Part shown: piece by piece, positions 56,121 through 64,000 of the stretch | How positions within the stretch are numbered: the first letter of the stretch is position 1 | Layout of the letters: the number at the start of each line of letters is the position of its first letter | Source of the DNA: Rhizobium cauense | GTDB lineage: Bacteria; Pseudomonadota; Alphaproteobacteria; Rhizobiales; Rhizobiaceae | Length of the DNA stretch: 64,000 nt | Reading direction: 5' to 3' | NCBI RefSeq assembly: GCF_019511525.1 | Contig: NZ_JAEUAT010000020.1 | Span: forward strand, 62,001-126,000 | The notes under the pieces: generated by a model | The model's database searches: none | Told to the model about the DNA's origin: nothing | Seen by the model: only the letters and a program-made list of their open reading frames with translations | Translations under genes and position numbers: made by a program

Positions 56121-59100
56121 TTAGAAGCGCGTCACCAGGTTCAGCATCGCCGCATTGGACCGAGCACCTTCGCCAAATTCGCCGGAATAACTAAGCGTCA
56201 GCCGGGCCGACTTTGAGAGCTTTGCGGAAACGCCAATTCTTGCAACGAGCGAGTCTCGAGGCATCGTGACCCCTTCGATGATAAAGGGTGCGCCACCCGC
56301 AAAGGCCAGGCTGGAAGAGGGTGTCCGGTCACCAGAAATATGCCGCCATCCAAACATGCCTGAGACATTGACAGGAACGTCGTTCTCTGGCCACTCCATC
56401 GACCAGCGCAGACCCATCGTGGAAGTGGCGATCGCGTCGTTACCGTCCACACCCGACAAGCCCGCTTCGCCACCGTTTTCCCGGAAGCCGACGGTATTAA
56501 GATTGATGTATGTGAGATTGGCAAAGGGCTGGAGCGTGACTTGATCGAGTTCGTGCGTCCAGGATAGATCCGCGAATACCTGGGCGGTGGCACTGGCATA
56601 ATTGGCGGTCAATTGATCTGTGAACGTACCAAAGGAGACGTTGCGCCGGGTTGCTTCCTCATTGTGGGAATAGATCGCGCCGCCAACGAGGTGCGTGGGG
56701 CCGAAATCACCAACAGCGTAGAGCCCGGCGTGATAGGAGTCCGCGCTCGCCTGCTCGAAAGAGCTGCGGCTGAAGCCGACGAACCCTCCGACGCGCCATT
56801 GCTCGGAAACCGGTGCGTCCCCCCCAAAAACAGCTCCGTTGATTGCGGGATCGATCCCGGCCGCATTTCCATCGCCTGACCAGCTGTTGGAAGACAGAAA
56901 GCCAGAGGTCCAGAATGTTCCTTCGTCTCCTTGCTCACTGTTTCGCGAGGAGATCTCGTCAAGAACCGATTCACGCGCAAATCGGCTCTGCCATAGCAGC
57001 GCGCTCTTGAGCGAGGCATGCACCTCGCCGCTCAGCTGCGAGAAAGCGCTGTTCGCAGTGCTTGCATCCAGTGACAGGACTGTGTCGTAGACCAGGTTTC
57101 CTGACCCCAATTCTTCAACCGCCGCAGCCGTTGCCTGGCCGTTCGTCGTAACCGCGACATGGGCGAACTGCACGCTGTTGCGATCGAGTTGCATATCTAT
57201 TGTGGCGGCGCCATAGGAAAGCGCAGGCTCCAGGAAGGCAAAATTGCTTGAGACGTCGCCGAAGGTTCCTGTGATGCTGCCCGCATTCAGGAGCGTATAA
57301 ATCGTCCCCAGTCGGTAGTTACCGCTCGCAGCTCTAATATCCAGAGTTCCGCCCTGGATGGCGACCGCACCTGTCGCGACCAGCCTATCGGAAAGGCCAC
57401 TGGGGTCAATGTCGACCTGATAGGTCGAGCCAGCCTGAAGCGCTACATCGCCGTTGACCGTAATCGTTCCGATCCCTTGACCGGGTCCAACGATGCCACC
57501 TGCATTCACCAGGAGCCCGCCGAGAAAACCGCTGCCTGAAAGGAGCCCGCCGCGATTGATGTTCGCTACTCCCGATATGGTTCCATCGTTGATCAGCGAG
57601 CCGCCGGAAATGGTAGCCTGGCCGTTGATCGTGCCGGTGTTGAAGAACGTGCCGTCATTGTTCGAGAGTGCCGCGATCGTGCCGTCGTTTGTGGCGCTGC
57701 CGGAATTCGTCACTGCAGCTGCCACTGCGCCGCTGTTGTTGATGAAGCTGCCAGCCCGTCCGACGTTGACGTCTGCCAGCGTCGCATTGTTGAGGACACT
57801 GCCTCCGCTCACTGTCGTTGTACCCGTCACCGTGCCGCCCGCGTTGTTGGTGAATGTACCGGCGTCATTTTGTACCGATGCGATCGTACCCGCATTTGTG
57901 ACAGTGCCGGAATTCCGGATTGCGCCCGCACTTGCCCCGCTGTTGTTGACGAAGGCTGCAACCGCAGCCACATCAGCCTGCGTGATAACGAAATTGTTCG
58001 TGACGGTTCCACCTGAAACCGTCGTCTTTCCCGTAACGGTTCCCCCAGCATTGTTCGTGAAATTGCCCGCCGTGTTTGTCAGGCTGCCGACCGTCCCCGC
58101 GTTGGATGCTGTGCCGGCGTTGGTAACCGCACCGGCGATAGCACCCGTGGTATTGGCAAACGTGCCACCTGCGCCGACATTGACATCGTTGAGACTGGCG
58201 TTGTTCGTTACGTTGCCGCCGCTCACCGTCGTGGTCCCTGTGACTGTGCCACCTGCGTTATTGGTGAATGTACCGGCGTTATTCTGTACCGATGCGATCG
58301 TACCCGAATTGGTAACGGTTCCGGAATTTGTTATCGCGCCGGCACTTGCCCCGCTGTTGTTGACGAAGGCTGCAACCGCAGCCACATCGGCTTCAGTAAT
58401 AACGAAGTTGTTCGTGACAGTTCCGCCCGAAACCGTCGTCTTCCCCGTGATGGTCCCGCCGGCATTGTTGGTGAAGTTGCCCGTCTTGTTGGTCAGACTG
58501 CTGATCGTTCCGGCGTTGGATGCTGTGCCGGCGTTGGTAACTGCACCGGCGGCAGCACCGCTGGCATTGGTGAAGGTGCCCGCTGCGCCGACAATGACAT
58601 CATTGAGGCTGGCGTTGTTCGTCACATTCCCACCACTCACATTGGTGGTGCCAGCGACAACACCGCCCGCGTTGTTGGTGAATGTGCCGGCGTCATTTTG
58701 CACTGATGCGATTGTGCCAGCATTCGTGACCGTGCCAGAATTTCGGATAGCGCCGGCCGTTGCCCCGCTGTTGTTGACGAAGGCTGCAACCGCAGCGACG
58801 TCGGCCTCCGTGATAACGAAATTGTTCGTGACGGTTCCACCTGAAACCGTCGTCATTCCCGTAATGGTGCCACCGGCATTGTTGGTGAAGTTGCCCGCCG
58901 TGTTTGTCAGGCTGCCGACTGTTCCAGCGTTGGATGCTGTCCCGGAACTGGTGACCGCCCCTGCCGTGGCACCGCTGTTGTTGTTAAACGTTGCACCTGC
59001 GGATACATCCACGTCGCCAGTCGCGCCATTGTTGGTCAGCGCGGTCCCGGTGCCAACCAAGGCACTTCCGAGCGTGCCGTTGACGGTAACATTTCCGTTG

Positions 59101-59507
59101 TTGAGCTCCAGCTGCCCATTGAGGCTACCATCAACGGAAAGGGCGCCGCCGTCGAGGCTGACATCAGAGTTCAACACGCCACCCGCGTTGATGCTGACAC
59201 TGCCCGAATTGATCGTAGTGCCGCCGGTTGCGGTCAGTGTACCTGTGTTGGTGATGGTAACGTTTCCACCGCCTACATCGAGCTGACCGACTGTCGCATT
59301 GTTTGTGATTTGCGGAGAGCCAGTATTGACGCTCGCCGCATCACCAGCTCCAGGTGCTGCAGGTGTCCAGTTCGATGAATTGCTGAATTCATTGTCGGTA
59401 CTGCCGGACCATACCGATTGGGCAAGGCAATGCGCGGGCAGCACGGCGGACGTCAATGCCGTGAACAGGCCTAGTCGGTAGGAAAATGCCGGGAGCAAGG
59501 GTTTCAT
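56121..59507 (-). CDS. Autotransporter with repeat-rich passenger
   Basis: 1128 aa. Signal peptide (residues 1-29, ending HCLA). A Gly/Asn/Thr-rich passenger (about 30-770) of beta-helical character, with repeats in the middle. The C-terminal autotransporter barrel (about 850-1128) ends in the outer-membrane-type F (LNLVTRF). Predicted surface-exposed or released adhesin-like protein (type Va secretion). Weak ribosome-binding site. Flanks: convergent with the FixJ-like gene, tandem to eutBC. Confidence 0.87.
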   Translation of the reverse strand: MKPLLPAFSYRLGLFTALTSAVLPAHCLAQSVWSGSTDNEFSNSSNWTPAAPGAGDAASVNTGSPQITNNATVGQLDVGGGNVTITNTGTLTATGGTTINSGSVSINAGGVLNSDVSLDGGALSVDGSLNGQLELNNGNVTVNGTLGSALVGTGTALTNNGATGDVDVSAGATFNNNSGATAGAVTSSGTASNAGTVGSLTNTAGNFTNNAGGTITGMTTVSGGTVTNNFVITEADVAAVAAFVNNSGATAGAIRNSGTVTNAGTIASVQNDAGTFTNNAGGVVAGTTNVSGGNVTNNASLNDVIVGAAGTFTNASGAAAGAVTNAGTASNAGTISSLTNKTGNFTNNAGGTITGKTTVSGGTVTNNFVITEADVAAVAAFVNNSGASAGAITNSGTVTNSGTIASVQNNAGTFTNNAGGTVTGTTTVSGGNVTNNASLNDVNVGAGGTFANTTGAIAGAVTNAGTASNAGTVGSLTNTAGNFTNNAGGTVTGKTTVSGGTVTNNFVITQADVAAVAAFVNNSGASAGAIRNSGTVTNAGTIASVQNDAGTFTNNAGGTVTGTTTVSGGSVLNNATLADVNVGRAGSFINNSGAVAAAVTNSGSATNDGTIAALSNNDGTFFNTGTINGQATISGGSLINDGTISGVANINRGGLLSGSGFLGGLLVNAGGIVGPGQGIGTITVNGDVALQAGSTYQVDIDPSGLSDRLVATGAVAIQGGTLDIRAASGNYRLGTIYTLLNAGSITGTFGDVSSNFAFLEPALSYGAATIDMQLDRNSVQFAHVAVTTNGQATAAAVEELGSGNLVYDTVLSLDASTANSAFSQLSGEVHASLKSALLWQSRFARESVLDEISSRNSEQGDEGTFWTSGFLSSNSWSGDGNAAGIDPAINGAVFGGDAPVSEQWRVGGFVGFSRSSFEQASADSYHAGLYAVGDFGPTHLVGGAIYSHNEEATRRNVSFGTFTDQLTANYASATAQVFADLSWTHELDQVTLQPFANLTYINLNTVGFRENGGEAGLSGVDGNDAIATSTMGLRWSMEWPENDVPVNVSGMFGWRHISGDRTPSSSLAFAGGAPFIIEGVTMPRDSLVARIGVSAKLSKSARLTLSYSGEFGEGARSNAAMLNLVTRF
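57700..58940 (-). repeat. Three tandem 414-bp passenger repeats
   Basis: A marker (ATAACGAA, the NNFVIT segment) occurs at 57985, 58399 and 58813, exactly 414 bp apart. The 138-aa unit is two 69-aa half-repeats with FTNNAGGTVTGTTTVSGG cores. Edges are approximate. Confidence 0.8.
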
Positions 59508-59700
59508 TCCGATCGGCCAACGCTAACGCCAACCCGTCAACGAAGGTGGGACGGTTAACGATTTCTATCCGGGCTTGGTTAACGAAATCTTACTTCCACG
59601 AATGGTGGCAGCGTTCGTGTATTCAGTCCGTAAGGCCGCCCCGATCCTGATCGACGCTCACCCCGGCGACTTCAGTCTCAGCGGCGGTCGCACGTACTAG

Positions 59701-62055
59701 CTACTGTCCATAACGGCGGCTGCCGTTCACATTCTTCCCGACGATTTCCCTGATGATGGTCAGGGTTTCCTTTGCGGCCTCCTTTGGCGGGAGCGCCGTG
59801 TCGGCAACGTTGCTCACCAGCCTCGTGATATCATGATCGATATCCTTTTCGGTCCAGCGCTTGCCTTTTGCCACCGTGATGTAGACCGAGTAGGCATGGT
59901 GCATTGTTCCCGGGCGCTCGCCGATGATGTGGAGGATCCCTCTCAAACTGTTGGGATCAGCATCAGCGAAAAGGACCTCGCCGATGCGGTAGCCAGCTCG
60001 CACCCTTCCGCTCGTGACCACGATGTTCGTATCGCTCATGGTAACACCGGCATCATTAAGAAGCCGGCGCATCTCCTCCAGATAGGGGGTAAGGTGTCCG
60101 TCGTCCATGATGGCTTTGGCGTTTAGCCCGTCCGAGATGACAATCTGTCCTTTGGGGATGTCGTTGCCCCAGGATGCCCTGACCTTTTCGAGATCCCTGA
60201 TGGCCTCCGGGCTCAGTGTTTCGCCGGTTGTCGGGTGGGCAATGTAGTCGTTGCGGTCTGCGGACAAGGTATGAATTGGCACTGCGGAGGGCACTGTGGC
60301 AACGAAATCGGGTGTGAGTTCTGCCCAGAGAGACAGTTTGGCGTCGTCATACAAGCTCTTCACCTTGGCGGCGAGCGCTGGATTGAGATCCCAGATGTTC
60401 GCGCCGTGCCCCGTGGCCAGGTCGACACCTCTCGCCTCTACTTCGAGCATCTTTTGCCGGCCCTCCGCGTAAACCTCGTCCTTGGACCTTCCATCGCCCT
60501 TGGCCAGCCGATACTGATGGTAGACCCAGAGAGGATCGCCATAGTGCGCGGTGTATTTGTTGTCCTCGCTTACGATTCCGATCCGCTTGTAGAAATCCCA
60601 CATAGCATCGTTGACCTTGAAGCCGAACTTGTCCCTGATGCGCACGTGATCCTGGAACGCTGTGCTGAGGTAGCTCAACATCGGGTCGTTTTTGGTCGGT
60701 AGGGCGATAACGTAAGCGGGATTGGCCGGCATGATCTGGTCCTGGCACCAATCCAGATCCTCCAGGCTGACCGTCATGTGCAACGTAGTGCAGATGTCGA
60801 GGCCGATGGTAAGCCCATGGAGCTTGCCCATAACCATGTCTTCGAGGCAGCACCGAACGAGTTGTTCGCGGCTCTTGAAGACCTCAGGCCCGATGAAACC
60901 TGCAACGTCATTGACATGGAGCCAAGCGCCCCTGGGCTGTACCTTCCCAAGCTCTATACCCACCGCCCTGCTGAAGCCGTACTTTCGAGATTCGAGCACC
61001 ATCATGTCGACGCCGTTTGCCGCGCCATTGGTGAACTCCGAACCCTGCCCGGTCTCGAAGTAGAGGCCGTATCGCTCGCCTGCCTTCGAGCTCGCATAGT
61101 TGAGGATTTTCTCATTCGTAATGTCGAAGATTTTGTTGCAGTCATCTGTGCCGGCAAGGCTTTGGAACACGGTGGAAACGGTGCCTGGAAAGGTGTCAGC
61201 GACTTCACCTTGGACGTCGATATGGGCCAACACGCACCAGGGAATGACATCACCGAGCTTGAAAGTGTCTACGATGTCCTTGAGCGCGCGTTCGACCGTA
61301 GCAACGCTAGCGACCGTGCTGTCGACTGGGTTGGTGCCGATCACAATATCACCGGTCGCGTAGGAGAACGCATCGAATACTTGCCAGACGATGTCATCGG
61401 GATGGTCGGTTGGCGAATTTGGCTGAATACGTGCCCCCATGTATCCTTTTGCTCCCAGCTTGGTGCCGGGCATGACATTGAAGATCTTCTGACTGACCGC
61501 GATCAGTTCCTCGTTGCCCATCAGCTTCGGCACGCAGCCGATGGTATCGCTGGTCAGGCCCTGCATGATGCCCTTTATGTTGTCCTCGGATTCCGCCAGC
61601 AAAAATCCCTTCAACTGGCCAACCGTCCAGTCTTTGACCTTTTCGTACTGCGCCTGGTCCGTGGTCTGCCAGATCAATCGTTGCAGGTCGTCCTCGAACA
61701 GCGGGTGCTCGTGGAGATCCTTGATTTTCGTGTTTGACAGGAGAGTACGCGCGTTCGCGCGCGTTGCCGCATCTTCGGCACTCACTCCAATTGCCTGATC
61801 TCCTTCCTTGAACTCATTGGCGGCACCGATCACCTGGCGATAGACCGTTTGATCGAAGCCGCCTTTGATCCGGCTGAGATACGCAAAGACGTCTTCGCCC
61901 TGCTTGACCTCTTCGATTTCTATGGTGCCAACGCCCTCAGCCGCCTTAGCTGTATGGCTGTAGGCTGTGAGGCCGGCAGCAGCCGCGCCCGCAATGACCA
62001 GGAGATCTCTTCTGGACAATCTATTGGGGTGATTGGAACATACGCCCTTGGTCAT
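59701..62055 (-). CDS. Tat-exported EutB-EutC fused ethanolamine ammonia-lyase
   Basis: 784 aa from ATG 62055 (AGAAAGGAAA upstream; longer frame rejected). A twin-arginine signal SRRDLL (14-19) plus Ala-rich core with cleavage likely after AKA38. Residues about 45-500 are EutB: R209 and Q211 (GARIQPN), N242 (GTNPVD), E334 (FETGQG) and D420 (GLDICTT) align with the E. coli active site R160, Q162, N193, E287, D362. About 575-784 are EutC (ISDGLNAKAI, RVRAGYRIGE, IGERPG). Ethanolamine to acetaldehyde plus ammonia by adenosylcobalamin. No eutA, eutR, transporter or microcompartment genes nearby. E. coli EutB (453) plus EutC (295) total is close to this length. Confidence 0.88.
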   Translation of the reverse strand: MTKGVCSNHPNRLSRRDLLVIAGAAAAGLTAYSHTAKAAEGVGTIEIEEVKQGEDVFAYLSRIKGGFDQTVYRQVIGAANEFKEGDQAIGVSAEDAATRANARTLLSNTKIKDLHEHPLFEDDLQRLIWQTTDQAQYEKVKDWTVGQLKGFLLAESEDNIKGIMQGLTSDTIGCVPKLMGNEELIAVSQKIFNVMPGTKLGAKGYMGARIQPNSPTDHPDDIVWQVFDAFSYATGDIVIGTNPVDSTVASVATVERALKDIVDTFKLGDVIPWCVLAHIDVQGEVADTFPGTVSTVFQSLAGTDDCNKIFDITNEKILNYASSKAGERYGLYFETGQGSEFTNGAANGVDMMVLESRKYGFSRAVGIELGKVQPRGAWLHVNDVAGFIGPEVFKSREQLVRCCLEDMVMGKLHGLTIGLDICTTLHMTVSLEDLDWCQDQIMPANPAYVIALPTKNDPMLSYLSTAFQDHVRIRDKFGFKVNDAMWDFYKRIGIVSEDNKYTAHYGDPLWVYHQYRLAKGDGRSKDEVYAEGRQKMLEVEARGVDLATGHGANIWDLNPALAAKVKSLYDDAKLSLWAELTPDFVATVPSAVPIHTLSADRNDYIAHPTTGETLSPEAIRDLEKVRASWGNDIPKGQIVISDGLNAKAIMDDGHLTPYLEEMRRLLNDAGVTMSDTNIVVTSGRVRAGYRIGEVLFADADPNSLRGILHIIGERPGTMHHAYSVYITVAKGKRWTEKDIDHDITRLVSNVADTALPPKEAAKETLTIIREIVGKNVNGSRRYGQ

Positions 62056-62583
62056 TGCGTTTTCCTTTCTGCAAACGGTCTGTTGGCATTCCTCTGATAT
62101 CGACCGCGCCACACTTTTCTCACAACCAGCCGCCTTTGGTAGGGAACGAAGCGATCGCGGGTGGTTTCCTCCACTCACTTGACCACACTTTGAGCGCAGC
62201 GCGCGCTGATGGAACGGCAATTCTGATCAGAATTTCGGAACTTGCATCGAGAAGTCTCGACCGCTTCGGCGCCATTCGCCAGAAGCAGCGATGTCATCCC
62301 GCAGTAAGCGGAATTCAAGTTCCCCAAAGCGCACGATCTCATCGGTCGCGACCTTTGTCGTCATCCCATCTTGGCAGGCATGAGTACGATCTCTTAACCA
62401 GCATCCGATGATGCGAACGGCTACAAGTTAGACCTGCTGCGGCAGATGGACAACAGTTTGCCGTCGAGTGGTTTCGTAATTTACGGTAATATACGGCGCA
62501 ACCTTCAGGTGCGCGTTGCAACCTTCTTGGTGAACTCGATAATCGATGAAAACCACACGGGGTAATTCGTATAGCGATCGGCG
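62056..62583. other. Gap, eutBC promoter side
   Basis: 528 nt upstream of eutBC and downstream of the toxin gene. A GCGC-stem hairpin at 62496-62514 may end the toxin transcript. No cobalamin riboswitch signature (B12 box) was found on the minus strand. No gene recognised. Confidence 0.35.
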
Positions 62584-63099
62584 CTAATTCGATTTCGCGC
62601 TGAGCGCGAGCAAGCTACGAATGTCGGACAGGGAGCGGACCAGAACTGAGGGGTTGTCTTTTGCCGGTGTAAAATCCCAACTCTGCCAGTAGCGCTCGGC
62701 CTCCTCGTCGACCGCTCGGACAATGATCGCCCGTCCTCCGACAAGTTCGGCGCCCGCCACACAACGCTGAAAGGCATCCTTTACCAGCGCTGTTCCAATT
62801 CCCCGTCCACCATAGCGCATGTCTACCGCAAGTTGACCAATGAGCAGGCACGGGATCGGGTCAGGCGGCATGCCGGTACGGATTTTTCGGGTGGTCAGAT
62901 TTGGGGCGATAACCGTCGGAGCCAATCCGTAGTATCCTACCACAACGTCACCATCGCAGATGACAAAGACGCGCGTGAAACCATTTTGGTGATTTCTTTG
63001 GGCGAATTTGGCAAGCCACACATCTAGCGATGGCTTTCCGCAGGAAAAGTCCCCGAACCGATGCCGGTCGGAGAGCAGCTCGACGTTTTTAAGCGCCAC
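62584..63099 (-). CDS. GNAT toxin (TacT/AtaT-like)
   Basis: 171 aa, GTG start three bases after the antitoxin stop. GNAT fold with IGQLAVDMRYGGRGIGTAL, the acetyl-CoA loop, and the length and gene order of TacT/AtaT toxins, which acetylate aminoacyl-tRNA. The partner DUF1778 antitoxin directly precedes it, supporting the assignment. Stops translation if unneutralised. Confidence 0.88.
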   Translation of the reverse strand: MALKNVELLSDRHRFGDFSCGKPSLDVWLAKFAQRNHQNGFTRVFVICDGDVVVGYYGLAPTVIAPNLTTRKIRTGMPPDPIPCLLIGQLAVDMRYGGRGIGTALVKDAFQRCVAGAELVGGRAIIVRAVDEEAERYWQSWDFTPAKDNPSVLVRSLSDIRSLLALSAKSN

Positions 63100-63102
63100 A
63101 GC

Positions 63103-63387
63103 TCAGTTTTCCCAAGGTGCTTTGCGCTGAAGCCGTTCGGTCACTTTCGTCGACGGGATCGACGGATCCGCTTCGATGACGGATACAAAGGCTGCAAAGG
63201 CATCTGCTGATAAACGGATGATGCTTTCGTTGAGGATTGCTGACTGTGCCTCTTGAACGGCCGCACGACGCATGAATTCTGTACGGGACAGTCCGGTCAA
63301 TGCAGCGCCCCGGTCGATGATAGCGAGGTCGTCGTCCCGGAACCGCATGGATACCGGCGTTTCTTTTCGGATCGATAATGCGGACAT
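63103..63387 (-). CDS. DUF1778 antitoxin (TacA-like)
   Basis: 94 aa from ATG 63387. Ribbon-helix-helix N-terminus (VSMRFRDDDLAIIDRGAAL) and a C-terminal toxin-wrapping tail ending PWEN. Binds DNA to repress its own operon and neutralises the GNAT toxin. A dyad operator lies 35 nt upstream. Confidence 0.87.
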   Translation of the reverse strand: MSALSIRKETPVSMRFRDDDLAIIDRGAALTGLSRTEFMRRAAVQEAQSAILNESIIRLSADAFAAFVSVIEADPSIPSTKVTERLQRKAPWEN

Positions 63388-63421
63388 GGAGATCGCCTGT
63401 CTTAGTTTGATTACTGGTCGC

Positions 63422-63446
63422 AATGTAATGCAAAGCGCAGTACATT
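63422..63446. promoter_or_regulatory. Candidate autoregulatory operator of TA pair
   Basis: Inverted repeat with arms AATGTAATGC (63422-63431) and GCAGTACATT (63437-63446), 9 of 10 matched, 5-nt centre. Lies 35 nt upstream of the antitoxin start; fits a ribbon-helix-helix dimer pair. Confidence 0.6.
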
Positions 63447-63820
63447 TCAAGCGGACCCATTTAGACCGGTGTCGGTCTCTGGCCCCCGTCCAACCGCATG
63501 GAAGCCGATACGCCGAGCGTAGGCGGCGCGTTTTGGGCCCAGGCCGGACAGAGGTCCTAGCGTCAGGGGCTAGATCGGCACCTCGGAATGGCGCAGCTTC
63601 TTGCGCTGTACGGTGCGGGTCGGCTTCTTGATCTAGCTGGAGGAGCGCATCATTTCCGGTTGAGATGACGTACGCGAGAACGGTAGCCTCGTCCTTCATG
63701 GGTAGAATCCAATGCGGAATGCGAACTGTCCGCCGAAGAGACGAGACGATGCAATCTTGTCGTTGTTCCTCGCAGCAGGAACGGAAAAGCCTAGCAATGA
63801 ACCAATTTTCCTGACAATGG

Positions 63821-63849
63821 CTTGAAAATCGCGCGCGCAAAAACCACGT
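63821..63849 (+). promoter_or_regulatory. Candidate RpoH promoter of htpG
   Basis: CTTGAAA at 63821-63827 matches the RpoH -35; CCACGT at 63844-63849 is a weak -10 at 17 nt spacing. The gene product (HtpG) is a usual RpoH target. Confidence 0.4.
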
Positions 63850-63882
63850 GTCGCGCGCCTTTTACGAACATGGGGTTCATCG

Positions 63883-64000
63883 ATGACAACAGCACAAGAG
63901 CGACAGCCTGAGCAACATTCTTTCGAAGCAGATGTCAGCAGGCTTTTGCACATGATGGTGCATTCGGTTTATTCGGATAAGGATGTTTTCCTGAGAGAAC
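63883..64000 (+). CDS. htpG: Chaperone HtpG (Hsp90), 5' end only
   Basis: 39 codons from ATG 63883, cut by the window edge. HSFEADVSRLLHMMVHSVYS then DKDVFLRE matches the start of the HtpG ATPase domain, in which the family has F-x-A-E/D-V-x-x-L-L-x-x-M-x-x-x-x-Y-S-x-K-x-x-F-L-R-E. Cytosolic ATP-dependent chaperone. Confidence 0.9.
   Translation, partial: MTTAQERQPEQHSFEADVSRLLHMMVHSVYSDKDVFLRE

Larger units (their letters stand above)
63388..63882. other. Intergenic, antitoxin and htpG promoter region
   Basis: 495 nt. Holds the TA operator (63422-63446) and the htpG promoter candidate. The minus frame that spans 63388-63840 in phase with the antitoxin has a low-quality composition and is not called. 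Confidence 0.4.

Noticed and set aside
57700..58940. Possible CRISPR array because of regular spacing
   Set aside because: Repeat unit is 414 bp and coding, without spacers or short direct repeats; no cas genes.
57493..59286. 597-aa open frame on the plus strand
   Set aside because: It is antisense to the repeat-rich autotransporter passenger; the repetitive GC-balanced sequence keeps this frame open. Pro/Val/Thr-only composition and no domain.
62056..62350. Cobalamin riboswitch before eutBC
   Set aside because: No B12 box or matching core seen on the minus strand; would need a covariance search to be sure.
63388..63840. Long N-terminal extension of the antitoxin frame
   Set aside because: The antitoxin family is about 95 aa and the operator would fall inside it; ATG 63387 is the sensible start.

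Overview
The window reads as alpha-proteobacterial, most likely Rhizobiales (Rhizobium/Agrobacterium/Sinorhizobium type), and looks like accessory chromosome, chromid or large-plasmid DNA. This rests on several HWE/HisKA_2 kinases, a FixLJ-like pair, a DUF982 protein, a small heat-shock gene with a ROSE-like RNA thermometer, a PaoABC-type aldehyde oxidase, a GlgE-TreS/Mak-GlgB trehalose/glucan operon and a GNAT/DUF1778 toxin-antitoxin pair. No rRNA, tRNA, CRISPR array or intact insertion sequence was seen.

Layout. 0.2-3.7 kb (minus): UDP-glucose dehydrogenase, an alcohol dehydrogenase and a Gfo/Idh/MocA oxidoreductase. 4.0-13.5 kb (plus): a tightly coupled glycan operon with two sugar-nucleotide epimerases (one fused to a glycoside hydrolase), four glycosyltransferases (three CgeB-like), a UDP-glucuronate decarboxylase and a methyltransferase. 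With the dehydrogenase it can make UDP-xylose and assemble an unidentified surface or capped oligosaccharide. 13.6-19.6 kb: a NUDIX hydrolase, a CheB-like esterase with zinc ribbon and a CheB-CheR-PAS-HWE hybrid kinase. 19.7-22.8 kb: small envelope and stress proteins and an esterase. 23.2-27.0 kb (minus): paoABC, a Tat-exported molybdenum aldehyde oxidase. 27-31.4 kb: small signalling and stress genes separated by poorly coding DNA. 31.8-40.5 kb (minus): glgE-treS/mak-glgB, translationally coupled.

41-48 kb: a two-component pair, a Cache-domain kinase, ROSE-controlled hsp20, DUF982 and small genes, and an intergenic region with strong inverted repeats. 48.8-53.0 kb (minus): zwf, a GNAT-like protein, a PNPOx-family protein and an exported alpha/beta hydrolase with an Asp nucleophile. 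53.5-56.0 kb: a triple-PAS kinase and FixJ-like regulator. 56.1-59.5 kb (minus): an autotransporter whose passenger carries three copies of an exact 414-bp tandem repeat. 59.7-62.1 kb (minus): the most unusual gene, an EutB-EutC fused ethanolamine ammonia-lyase carrying a twin-arginine signal peptide. 62.6-63.4 kb: a GNAT toxin/DUF1778 antitoxin with a near-perfect dyad operator. The right edge cuts the first 39 codons of htpG.

Overall the region combines envelope glycan synthesis, stress storage carbohydrates (trehalose/glucan) and general stress proteins with many sensors, plus two predicted Tat-exported cofactor enzymes (aldehyde oxidase and ethanolamine lyase). Their chemistries could in principle connect, since ethanolamine gives acetaldehyde and an aldehyde oxidase could convert it to acetate; that link is inference only.
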